Assembly: GCF_025698545.1 (NCBI RefSeq)
Contig: NC_068576.1
Span: forward strand, 47,361,890 to 47,425,889
Source of the DNA: Gossypium raimondii
Taxonomy: Eukaryota; Streptophyta; Magnoliopsida; Malvales; Malvaceae
DNA length: 64,000 nucleotides
Reading direction: 5' to 3'
The translations under genes were made by a program, and so were the position numbers. The notes below the pieces were generated by a model, which did not search any database, was not told the origin of the DNA, and saw only the letters and a program-made list of their open reading frames with translations. Positions 1 through 11,142 of this stretch are shown here, in pieces. Every line of letters starts with the position of its first letter. The first letter of the stretch is position 1.

Positions 1-339
1 CTTGAAACCTTGGTGGCTCAGTGAAACTTTAGTAAAACTAGAGTTACCAGAGTAATTATTGTAAATCCTAAAGAATAAAGATGTATAAAGCTTAAATCCT
101 TTAGTACTCTCATCTTGTAGATTATCACTAATCTCAACCATTGATGTAATTCAATATGTATTGTTGGACTCGGGAGAGCTCAACTATAATTAGAGCCCTC
201 TCCCTTCATTTGTAATCACTTCAGTGTACTAAAAAACCCTATTATTTTTACCTAGGATTGCCACCCCCTCTCCCTAAATAATAGAGAGCTAGGTTTTTTC
301 TATTAAATTAATATTATTTGGCTTCTATCGATTCAATCA
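1..339 (+). repeat. 5' LTR of outer Gypsy element, left part
   Basis: The first 120 bases match 25138-25262 with scattered differences. The LTR continues after the solo LTR at 4491 to roughly 4730 and includes the TATA-like box at 4515-4522. The LTR start lies left of the window. The break at 339/4491 carries the AATCA target duplication of the inserted solo LTR. Confidence 0.65.
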
Positions 340-499
340 TGTAACACCCCGAAAGTTGCTACAGTAAGAAAGTGAGATATTGTCCTTGATATAGTAAAAT
401 AAGGAAATAAAGTGACAAAAAGGGAAATTTTGAGTTATGTCAACAAAATATATTTAGGAAGTATATTATGATATATTAATTCAAGAAAGGACTAATCAC

Positions 500-1977
500 C
501 GATTAAATGCTAAAGTTACATATTTTATATAATTAATTTGGTTAATTTATGAGAATGCACAACTAATTTTGCCATATTTATTGAATTTTGTGCAGGAATG
601 CAATTTGGGGCTAAATAGAAGAAAAAGGAAACAATTGGGCTAGATGGAAGAAAGAAGCAAAGAAGGAGGGCCAAAGCAGAATTTTTCCAAGAATAATTAG
701 CTGAAATTGTTGACTTAGGGGGAGATTATTTTGGGATATTTTTTATATTATGGAATATTTTCCTTGATTTTCTATACTAGTTGGCTCTTAATTTAGCAAG
801 ACCACTAGTATAAATAGAGGCTACATTTGTTCATTTTAATCATCAATTGAAATATCAAGCATTCATCTTTCAATACATTCTCTCTTTTCTCACAAATTTA
901 TTTGTTGTCTTTAGTTTCCTTTACTTTCAATTCCTAATTTTCCAACTTGTTACCACTTAAACCATTTTCAATTTCCTTTTCAAACTTTCTTTCCATCTCC
1001 AGTAGCTAATTCACTTTATTACTTTATTTCACCACCAAAATTTCAGCCCCCCCCAAATTAAATCATGCTTCTCATTCCTTTCATCCATTTTACCTTATTT
1101 AATTATTCCAATACCAACATGCCTCAAACCTTAGCCAACTAAACTCATTTTCAGCTTTAGGCCGGAATTAGCCTCGTCAAAACCCGTGAGTTACAAACTC
1201 GAGCGATTTAACTCCTAAATTCTAGTACTTATTATTTCTCCGGATTAAGAGTATGATTTTGTCAACTCACAAAGTCAGACCAACATTAAGTCAAAAAGAC
1301 ATCATTTGATTTAGTGTGGTTAGACGTACAGTTGGAATTCTGAAAGGAACGTTTCTAATTGGTTTTCTGTGAACACATTGGCGTGCCAAGTGGAGATAGC
1401 TGTTTGGTTCCGTCAAGAGAAGTAGTAACCAGATTTAAATGTCCCACGCGGTTGAGGACATTGGTTCGAGCTAGGCTCTTCTAAAACGTAAAGCTGCCGG
1501 AGTTCTAAATCACGAACGTTTCGTGGTTGTTCGATCGGTAAGGGTTAGTTATTGGACGTTCCATAACTAATTTACACGAGGAAGACTTGGTGTCCGAGGC
1601 GTCCTTGGTAGCTATAACTAGCTTATTGGATAGGAGGAGTTCATCTAATTTCGAGGATCGGTTCTAAGACGAGGAAAAATCCGTGCCTAAGGCTGAGCTT
1701 ATTCTAATTAATTTTTCTTCAAACTTATTTAACTGCATTTTATTATTTCATTTTCAACTTTTACTTTTTACGCGTTTTATTTATTTATTTCAGGTTCCAA
1801 GTTTTCGATTTTATTCTCCCCCTAATATCTTGGGCACGACAACTGCCCCGACATAAATCTGGTTAAGAGAGCAACAATTTGAAGTAAACCCATTCTCTGA
1901 GGGATCGACCCTACTCCTTATACTGCTCAAATTGCAAACTAGGCATAGGTTTATATTGGTGGACTCGACACCCATCA
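500..1977 (+). mobile_element. Solo LTR nested inside the 340-4490 solo LTR
   Basis: A 1478-bp insertion flanked by the target duplication ATCAC (495-499 and 1978-1982). The relative at 15820-16801 (opposite strand) lacks it, giving an in-window empty site: there, the flanks matching 480-499 and 1983-2010 run together. The end is CA; the start is CG where TG is expected, consistent with one point change. A promoter-like TATAAATA lies at 809-816, and pyrimidine-rich 5'-leader-like sequence follows. No coding sequence is visible. The long LTR suggests a different Gypsy lineage from its host. Confidence 0.8.
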
Positions 1978-3667
1978 ATCACAAAAGTGAGAAAAGTTTT
2001 GTGGCCCAAGAGTAAATACTCAAATTTTGAGGGGTTGAAGTGTAAATATAAATAGTTAAAGAACCAATAGTGAAAATATTTTAAGGGACTAAGGAAAATG
2101 GATGAATTGGGACCAAATTGAATAAGTGAAAAAAGTATGAGGGGTTAAATACAATTTTACTAAAATTAGTGATGATTCAATGGAAGAATTTTGAAAGATC
2201 ATAAAGGACAAAATGATCATCTAGCAAGAAAGATATTTTGAAGAGTAATGATGATATTGGTGATATTTTAAATTAAATAAATAAATAAATAAATATTAGT
2301 TTATTAATATTTTGATTTGATATTTATTTATATTTTATTAAATTTTACTTAGTATATAAGGAAAGAAATATGAAGAATTCTCTTCATTTTTCCATGCTAC
2401 TAACGTGAGAAGAAGAAAAGAAATAAAAAATTCTTTTCTTTACAATTTGGTTCTTTACAAAAAAAATTCACCATTTTCACTTAGAAATCAAAAGAATTTC
2501 CATAGCCATCAAGAGAGAAAAATAATAAGGAGACTTTGGGGAGCTAGAATATCAAGTTAAATTCAAGAGAATAGAAGTTGGAGGAGAAAGAAAGTCAAGT
2601 TAAAGTTTGGTTTTAAGAGAATAATGTATGGATGTTAAGGTTTTATGTTATTTTTAAGTTTAGTAGTGATAGAAAAGCATAAAAATGGTGTTAAAGTAAA
2701 GATTTCTCATGAGGAAAATATTGTGTTTTTGACATGTTGATGAGGAGAGAAGTTGAGTAAGTGAATCAAGTGGTAGGAGAAAAGCAAAACAAGAGATTTT
2801 GATAGAAAAGAGGTAAGTACCCATGAACTTCCTTGTTATTTAAGGATTAAAATGTGATATTTGTAAAGTAAGTGGTAATTAAGTAATAAAAAATAAAAAT
2901 AGTATGAAATAATTTATTATGTGAAGTAGGAATTTATAGTAAACGATAATAGTTGGGTTATGTGCTAGCGAAAAATATACAAAGTATTGGATAAGTGAAA
3001 TTATGGGAAAATGTGAAATTTTATGGAAATAAGGACTAAATTGAAAGACTTGAGAAATATATATGGTGGAAATAATACAAGTGAAATACATAGAAATTTG
3101 ATATGGAAAATGAGATGGTGGAATTAATTATGTGAAAATTTTATTTAATATATGAATTTTGTAATCAAAGCGCAATTAATTCTTAAGTTGTGGAAATTAA
3201 GGGTTAAATCATAAATTTGGAAAAATTTATATTAGAAATAGAAAAGTGAAGTGCATAACACTTAGAATGAGAAAAATTGATGTTGTAATGAATTTTGGAA
3301 TATTAATAAGTATTGAATTATGTTATATGTGTTATTAAAAGTAAAATATATTGCTACATGAAATATTGTGCTAATGAATAAATTACAAAATATATAAAAG
3401 TGATATGTAAAATGCATGATAAGGATTATTAATGAATTATAGATGAATATCGAATTTAGAAATATATTAGATGTATTAAAGATAGTGAAGATATAAGTAT
3501 ACGGATTATTGGTACAAGGATTAAATTGTAAAGTATGTAAAAGCATTATGTGTAAAGTGTAAAAGTGATATGTGTGCATGACATAATTTGCCCAAGTAGA
3601 CGAGATTAGAACTACTAGGATATTAGTGGCATGTCATTAAGGGGCCCTAGCGCGCTCTCAGATTATT

Positions 3668-3753
3668 AGCACATTAGTGCTATCCGTTTAGCACATTTGT
3701 GCTCTCTGTATAGCACTTTAGTGCTCTCTGTTTAATAGTGCATAATAATGCAC
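3668..3753. repeat. Hairpin array in solo LTR 340-4490
   Basis: Four short stem-loops follow each other: AGCAC-ATTA-GTGCT (3668-3681), AGCAC-ATTT-GTGCT (3690-3703), AGCAC-TTTA-GTGCT (3712-3725) and GTGCAT-AATA-ATGCAC (3738-3753). The spacers are CT-rich. The last stem differs in sequence from the others but still pairs. See the matching arrays in the related LTRs. Confidence 0.8.
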
Positions 3754-4490
3754 CTCTAAATCAATTCCGTATATAATATTTAGTCTACTGGGCCTCTGCT
3801 AAAAAGGTAAACAATTTTCGTTACAAGGTAAAGGTTTATCTTCGATTCATGTTTCAAATATTGAATTAGTAAAGTGAAGATGTAAGTAATTTGAATGTAT
3901 TTGAGGAAGTATAAGAAAGACGATGACAAGTAAGTTAAATATGTAAAAATAAATTGTGAAAGAAATAGTGAGGAAATTATGAAAATTTACACTAAATGGT
4001 GAAATATGATACATGTATAAAAAGAGTAGTAATTTTTATAGGTTGATTTGAGGACTTAATGACTAAATTGTGAAATAAGTAAAAAGTTACAAATGAATAT
4101 GATAAATAAACAAAGAAATGAGATATTGGGAATTAAGAAATTTAATAGAATTTGAATATCATCTGTACTTACAAAGTCTTCACCAGCTTAACGCGTTTAT
4201 TTTCAACGCGCAGGTACAGTGATTTTGAAGAGTTGTAGTTGAGGTTGTGAGCATCCATCTCATCACATCTCCAAGTGCCAAGAGGGTATGTTTCAAAATT
4301 TTGAATAGAATGACATGTAACTAGGAAGATCAAGTGTGTTCCAAGTAGTAGGGACTAAAATATAAGTTAATTTAGTGAAAAAAAATATTAATGTTCAAAA
4401 ATATTAGTGATTAGCCAAAATCACTTTGGCACTAAATGTAATATTCTGATATCAGGTTCTTTGGGTCGAACTGGGTATAGGGGTGTTACA

Positions 4491-4730
4491 AATCAAGATT
4501 CTCCCAACTCTCACTATAAATAGATAGTACTAGTAGGCTTCAAATCACACCTCGGAAAAGAGAGAAACACAAGTCTCTCAAGTCTTCAATATTGTTATTT
4601 TGCCAAAAAGCAGTCAAAATTTATTTTCTAGAATAAATTTTATTTTTTGAGAATTGTAATTCTATCGGTTTATATTTGAGAGAAAGTTTTACTTTCCCAA
4701 TGAAAGTAAAGTAAATAATTTATGGTTTTG
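4491..4730 (+). repeat. 5' LTR of outer Gypsy element, right part, with TATA box
   Basis: This continues the LTR interrupted at 339. TATAAATA at 4515-4522 is followed by a leader-like stretch of AGAGAG/AAGTCTC sequence. The exact LTR end and the primer-binding site could not be fixed, because the 3' LTR copy is truncated before this point. Confidence 0.5.
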
Positions 4731-4917
4731 TGTTTGATTCGAATTTATTCGAGCCCACACTCGAAATAGTTCGTAGTACGAGAATAGAAAAGAAGGTCGT
4801 TCGATTGAAAGCTGGAAATGACAAGGATCCATCTAGCCCAAAACATAGATGCGATTTCAAGAAAAGTTTATTATTATAAATATCACAAACTGACTCGATA
4901 TTCAAAATTTTATTTTT

Positions 4918-5449
4918 TTGCTGTGCAAGAAAACTGTTTTTGAACCAAATTTTTTTCCAAAAAAGAGGGTCAAAGAGAATGAAAAGAAACCAGTGAAGTG
5001 CTTATTATGTTATGGTACGCATAGGATGCGAGACCGTCCAGAGCAACCTAAGCTGTCTGTGGTCCATAGAGGAGATGAAGTAGAGCTAGAGAGTGAGGAT
5101 TTAAAGCTTGAGTCAACGATACTCGATTTTGTCAAAGTAAAGAGGGATCACAAGCAAAATGAGTTGATGTTTGTGGACATCGACATCGCATGCCATAAAA
5201 AGAGTGCTCTTGTTGATACGGGGCATCAAAATTTTTCATATGAGAGAAGGTCATAGGTAAACTTGGTCTCTCGGTTAGCAAATCGACTAAAAAGATCAAT
5301 ACTGCAAATTCCAAATAGGTCTCAACCGTGGGAGTAGCACAAGAAGTTAAGGTACAAATTGGGGATTGGAAAAACAATGATAACTTTGAGGTAATTCACT
5401 TAGATGATTACAACTTTGTTATTGGTTTAAATTTCCTTGACAAGATTAA
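4918..5449 (+). pseudogene. Outer Gypsy gag/protease, 5' part (broken)
   Basis: The reading frame from about 4918 shows a gag tail with a degenerate zinc-knuckle-like segment (CLLCYGTHRMRD) and a charged linker. It then enters a retroviral-type aspartic protease at about 5170, with the active-site-like stretch ALVDTG at 5209-5226. A stop and a frame change follow at about 5254. The downstream protease motif NFVIGLNFLDKI then runs straight into the PIF/Harbinger-like element at 5450. Coding resumes in frame at 13264 (see that entry). No start or complete gag is present, and it is not functional. Confidence 0.75.
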
Positions 5450-5740
5450 GGGCACGTTTGGTTCGCTGTAATGGAATAGAGGTGTAATAGAATAGATGCG
5501 TAATGGAATAGAGGCGTAATAGGTAATTCTTTTGTTTCGTTGAATGGAATGGAATAGAGGCGTAATGGTATTCTTGTGTTTGGTTGAATGTAATAGAGGT
5601 GTAATAGCATAAGGAAAAAACTGAAATGACTAAAATACCCTTTGCAGAATTTTTGTTAGGTAGATGATTATTGTTATTGTTATTAAATTTTAATAAGATT
5701 ATTAATATAAATAATAAATAATTTAATCATATTTTAACAT

Positions 5741-6470
5741 AATTATTATTAAATATAATTTAATAAAATATATAATTTAATAAAATTCTTAATAATAAAT
5801 ATTCTTATATGAATTTACTAAAATCATAATATATAATACTATAAAATATAATTTAAAATAAGTATTATTAAATATAATTTAATAAAATATATAATTTAAT
5901 AAAATTCTTAATAATAAATATTCTTATATGAATTTACTAAAATCATAATATATAATACTATAAAATAAAATTTAATTAGTTTTTATTAAATATAATTTAA
6001 TAAAATATATAATTTAATAAAATTCTTAATAATAAATATTCTTATATGAATTTACTAAAATCATAATATATAATACTATAAAATATAATTTAATTAGTTT
6101 TATTAAATATAATTTAATAAAATATATAATTTAATAAAAAATTTAGTAATAAATATTCTTATATGAATTTGTATAATTTAAAATAATTATTATTAAATAT
6201 AATTTAATAATAATATATAATTTAATAAAATTCTTACTAATAAATTTTCTTATACAATTTGTATAATTTAAAATATTTATTATTAAATATAATTTAATAA
6301 TAATATATAATTTCATAAAATTCTTACTAATAAATTTTCTTATACTAATTTGTATAATTTAAAATAATTATTATTAAATATAATTTAATAATAATATATA
6401 ATTTTACAAAATTCTTACTAATAAATTTTCTTATATGAATTTACTAAAATCATAATATAACTTGATAATC
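5741..6470. repeat. AT-rich tandem array inside the PIF-like element
   Basis: The unit begins near AAATATAATTTAATAA. Copies start at about 5751, 5870, 5988 and 6105 (period 117-119 bp), then at 6194, 6285 and 6376 (period about 91 bp). The change of period at about 6150-6190 suggests two rounds of amplification, the second from a unit with an internal deletion. The array is almost pure A/T. Confidence 0.85.
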
Positions 6471-7309
6471 TGCATAAACATAATTAACTTATATTAACAA
6501 AATGTTAGATGAAAATGAAATTCTACATCATAATCCATATGTTATATAGTTTTACAACATCAAAATTTTGAACATTTATTTTTAATGGTCAGAAAGAAAT
6601 CTTCTGACCCATTCAGTTCATTTTAAAGGACTTTCCAAGTTTCAATGCTCAAGTAATTTACAATCTTGAGAAACCCTATGTCAAGAGTGACAATGAGTTG
6701 AATTTAAGATTTTTCCCCTATTTCACCTTATCTTTATCCCTTACACTACCGGCCAATGGAAATTATATCCTTTTTGCCTGACTACAGGCTTCATTTAAAT
6801 TTCAATTCATAGATCACTATACTAGAACATAAAGATAATCCATAAAAAATAAAAACAAACTGGAGGCGAAGTATCCCAAAACAAAAATCTCAATGATGAG
6901 ATGTAAAAAAATTACTAAACAAACAAGAAGGCACATGACATGATTCTATTTTCGCCATAATTGAACGTAGATTAATTCACGTCAAAGAAAGAAACACAAT
7001 TTGCATTACGGCCCCACAACTCAAGATGCAAATGGGCTTCATTCCTACATTCTTTATGTTTGATATAAACCAAAACGAATTCAGAGCACTTACAAACATA
7101 AATCAAATATCTCCTCTGTAACCACCAGACCCAAAATAATCCCTTCTGGAATTTGCAATAGCCATGCTTTTCTGATGCTCTAACTTGGGGCAATCTCGGA
7201 TACGATGGCCCAATCCACCACAATAAGCACACCCCTTTACGCCACTTGCATTGGTGATTGCATCCACATCTTCCATTAGATCACTGAGCTAAGCTAAGAA
7301 GGGCGGGAT

Positions 7310-10300
7310 TGTAACACCCCTTACCCGTATCCAACACCGGAATAGGGTGCGAGGCATTACCAGAACACATACACTTGTAAATGTATTTAACCGAGTTATA
7401 AAATTTCATCTAAATTAAAAACTTTAAAATTATTAACATGCTTTTATAACTTTTCACAATATATCCTCAAAATATTATAATCTTAATAAATATGACCTAT
7501 GAGACCCGATACATACTCATGCAAGTCAATGTTTCATTTCCATTTCATTCAATTTGCAATTTCTCATGCTCACAATTTAAATCATATAACTAGCAATTTT
7601 CCATTTAATTCACGTACAATTCAATGCCACTAAGTTTAACACTAATACGTAATTACCATTTAATTCAATGTTTATTGACTATACCATTCATTAACACGTT
7701 TATGAAATTCTCAATTCAATAACTTATTCTATTTCATATCTAAACCTTATAACATTCGTTTTTAGTAATTATTTCACATTCATTTCAATTTCCCATTCCA
7801 TTTTAATAATTTATCCATCATCAATTTCCATTGTCAATTCGTTTTTTTGTAATCAATTTACGATTAGAGTCTTTAAATACTCACTTCATACACTAAATCC
7901 ATAAATATTTTTCAATAACTTGTATTCAATTAAATTCAAATATTATTTCACTATTTCAAATTATTTCATTTTCACTTCTCATTTTACATCATTTTATATT
8001 ATCAAAATCTATTTCATAAAATTTATCATTATCGACATTAAATCACACACATACTTTTCATTACAATTATTACTACTAATAAAAAATTCAATCTTTTAAT
8101 ATTATCAACTAATTATATATAACTATCATTATTATTTCTTTATTTCAAATTTCACTTTTCACATATGTCTTATCATTGATTTAGCTATATCATAAATTTA
8201 TTTCATTTGCCCTATTAACTTAACTCGGACTCGACGGATACGATTCCAACCAAACACACCAATATCGATGAATCGATGAATGTAGTAGCAATAACGATAT
8301 TCAACACACAAAGTGCTGAATCATAATGATATGATAACGATATTCGACACACAAAGTGTCGAATCGATAATGATAACGATAATGATATTCAACACACAAA
8401 GTGCCGAGTCGATATGATGATGATAACAATATTCGACACACAAAGTGCGAATCGATAAGATAACGATGTGATTCGACACACAAAGTGTCGAGTCGGTAAT
8501 AATGTGATAACATTATTCGACACACCAAGTCGAATCGATAAGATAACGATGGTCGGCACATAAGTGCCTAATCGATGGCCAAGCAAATACCGTACTCTTC
8601 CATATCCTATGGCATGCCAACTATATCCGACTAGCCCGACTAGTTAATAGGGTAGTTAATTCACTTTCCAGTATAAATTTCCATCTTAGTTCAGTATCAA
8701 TTATAATTTCTTATTTCAATCAGTTTCACGAGATTGCGGTAATTCATTATTTCAAGATTTTCACAGTTCAATGCAGTATACATAACAATATTCAGTATTT
8801 CGTAATTCAGTTTAGTATTAGTCTCACATATCAATTTCCACTTTCTCAGTTTCAATTCCAATAAAATCCATATCAATCACCAATTTCAATATTCCAATTT
8901 AATTCAATAATTCAATTCAAACCATTTCAATTTCTATTCAATAATCACATTTCAATGCATAACTTATAAATTTAACGTGACATAATTCAGCCACTACTTG
9001 GCCATAATTCAGCCACTACTTGGCCAAAGCCTAAGCATGTATACCAAATATGTTAGCCAAATACACATATAACATAAGCATTATAAGCATGGATGAGCAC
9101 AACATTTATTAATGTGCCACATTTACTAACAGATGTTAATTCATAAACCATTCATGACATTACTTCATGCCCAATCATATACCAAATATACTATTCACAC
9201 GTACTATGAAACTTTATTTTCACACATGAGCTTAAACCATATCCAATAATGCACAAATATAAGCATCATTTCTATTTTATCGTTTATCAATTATAATCAA
9301 GCATATGACCAATTATACACAAATCATTCATACATTTCCCAATTTTCCTCCTCCTCCTCTCCATTCCACATCCTTAATGTGTATAATACACTTAAACAAC
9401 ATTAACTATAATTTCACTATTCACTCACATGTCTATTCAAAACTGTTTATCCGAGTCAGAGTCACTAAATTATTTTTATCTAGAGCTACAGAGCTCCAAA
9501 TTAAGATCCGTAAATTTTCCCCGAAACTAAATTCACATATATTCTTAGACTCGTAGTTAATCTGTTAAAGGATACATAATTTTGAAAAAAAAGAATATTT
9601 TATTATATTAATAGTCATTTACCATAAAATTTTCAGAATATTTGGTTTATCAAAATAGTACAGTTTATTCTTTAAAGTTTCCCCTGTTTTGCTGTCTGAT
9701 AGTTCCGACCACTCTTCACTAAAAATTAATTGTCTCACTGTACAGAATTTGGATAATGTTTCTGTTTATTTCTTCTGAAAATAGACTCATTAAAGATTCT
9801 AACCATATAAAATATAAATCATAATAATTTTTGTACAATTTTTAATGATTTTCCAAAGTCAGAACAGGGGAACCCGAATTCATTCTGACCTTGTCTCACA
9901 AAATCCATTATATCTCATGATTTACAATTCCATTACTTACACTGTTTCTTTTATAAGAAACTAGACTCAATAAGCTTTAATTTCATATTTTATTCATCCT
10001 CTAATTCAATCTCTACAATTTTTTCTGATTTTTCAAAGTTAGACTGCTGCTGCTGTCCAAAACTGTTTTAGTGCAAAATGTTGATTTCTATTTTGCCCCA
10101 AATTTCACAGTTTATACAATTCAGTCCTTTCTCAATTAACCCCTCAATTGATCTAATTCTCTCAATTAATACTTTATCTAGACATTATAAGTTATTTCAC
10201 AACTATTGAAATTCAGAATTTCCACATATAGCTCTAACTTCAAACTCTTTTACTATTAGGTCCCAAACATTCACTTTCTATTCAATTCTTTCAATAAAAT

Positions 10301-11142
10301 CAGCATATGAACAATTTAAAGCTCTAATTTCATGACAAATCATAATATACTTCCAGCACATATTCATATCAACTTTCAACTTCTTTCATAAAATCAAAAA
10401 CTAATGAATTCAACAAGTGGGCCTAGTTGTAAAAGTCATAAAAATACAAAAATTTCAAGAAATGATCAAGAATTGAACTTAATTGCAGTAAAAATATGAA
10501 GAACCAGCTTGAAGAAACCCTTCCATGGTGTTTTAGCTGATGAGAATGCAGAAAAATTGAAGAGAAATCTAGATAATTCCACTTTGGTCCTAACTTTATT
10601 AAGTAAATTTTGCAATATTCCAATTTTTCCCTGAATTCTCCTGATTTTCTGCCTTTGCCGTCCAGCCCAAATAGACCTTGGGTCTATTGTCCTTTTAAGC
10701 CCTCCTCCTTTTATCATTTAAGCTATTTAATCATTTACTATAATTTTGCATTTGTTACAATTTAGTCCTTTTTGTTCAATTAATTATCGAACTTTAAAAT
10801 TTCTTGTGAAACTTTAATACTAACTTTTAACACTCCATAAATATTTATAAAAATATTTATGGCTCGGTCTAAAATCTTCGAGGTCTCAATACCTCGTTTT
10901 TTTATTCTAATTATTTTAATACTTATTCCTAGTGCACTATTCACTATTTCAAAATTTTTCCTAACTTCACATTTAACTTATATTCACTAAATTAATAATA
11001 TTTTCTACTCATTTTTCGAATTTAGTGATCTCGAATCACCATTCCGACACCTTTGAAAATTCAGGCCATTACATTTTTTTCCTCATCGGATTTGTGGTCC
11101 CGAAACCACTGTTCCGACTAGACCCAAAATCGGGCTATTACA
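7310..11142 (-). mobile_element. Solo LTR (subfamily D) inserted in the captured helicase
   Basis: Plus-strand ends are TGTAACACCCCTTACCC and GGGCTATTACA, flanked by the target duplication GGGAT (7305-7309 and 11143-11147). Removing the element and one GGGAT rejoins the helicase frame (RIP-PF). The left end is the reverse complement of the 3' ends at 19124, 21777 and 25015, so the LTR lies on the minus strand. At 3833 bp it is longer than its relatives, partly through the hairpin array at 8290-8575. No primer site or coding sequence is seen. Confidence 0.88.
8290..8575. repeat. Hairpin minisatellite in solo LTR 7310-11142
   Basis: About seven units of roughly 40-60 bp, each with a stem-loop around ACAAAGT. 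The clearest is ATTCGACAC-acaaa-GTGTCGAAT at 8342-8364. Others keep or lose pairs (CAACAC/GTGCTG, GGCAC/GTGCC). Units are separated by GATAACGAT-like spacers. Apparent reading frames across it are by-products of the repeat. Confidence 0.85.

Larger units (their letters stand above)
340..4490 (+). mobile_element. Solo LTR (Gypsy type, subfamily B), itself carrying a nested solo LTR
   Basis: It starts TGTAACACCCCG and ends GGGGTGTTACA, flanked by the 5-bp target-site duplication AATCA (335-339 and 4491-4495). Without the nested insertion at 500-1977 and its duplicated 5 bp it is about 2.67 kb, close to the 2.70-kb solo LTR at 22314-25015. No primer-binding site or coding sequence is seen, so it is a solo LTR left by LTR-LTR recombination. 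Its first 1 kb is related to the reverse complement of 15820-16801. A short hairpin array lies at 3668-3753. The strand is by resemblance to the copy at 17661-21777, whose orientation is fixed by a primer-binding site. Confidence 0.85.

Noticed and set aside
3668..3753. CRISPR-like array of short palindromic repeats
   Set aside because: The spacing is short and irregular, the spacers are similar to each other, and it sits inside a plant LTR. This is a hairpin minisatellite, not CRISPR. The same applies to 8290-8575, 23695-23856 and 38317-38530.
8301..8586. Minus-strand open frames rich in TLCVE/HFVCR repeats
   Set aside because: They are translations of the hairpin minisatellite in two frames; no real coding signal.
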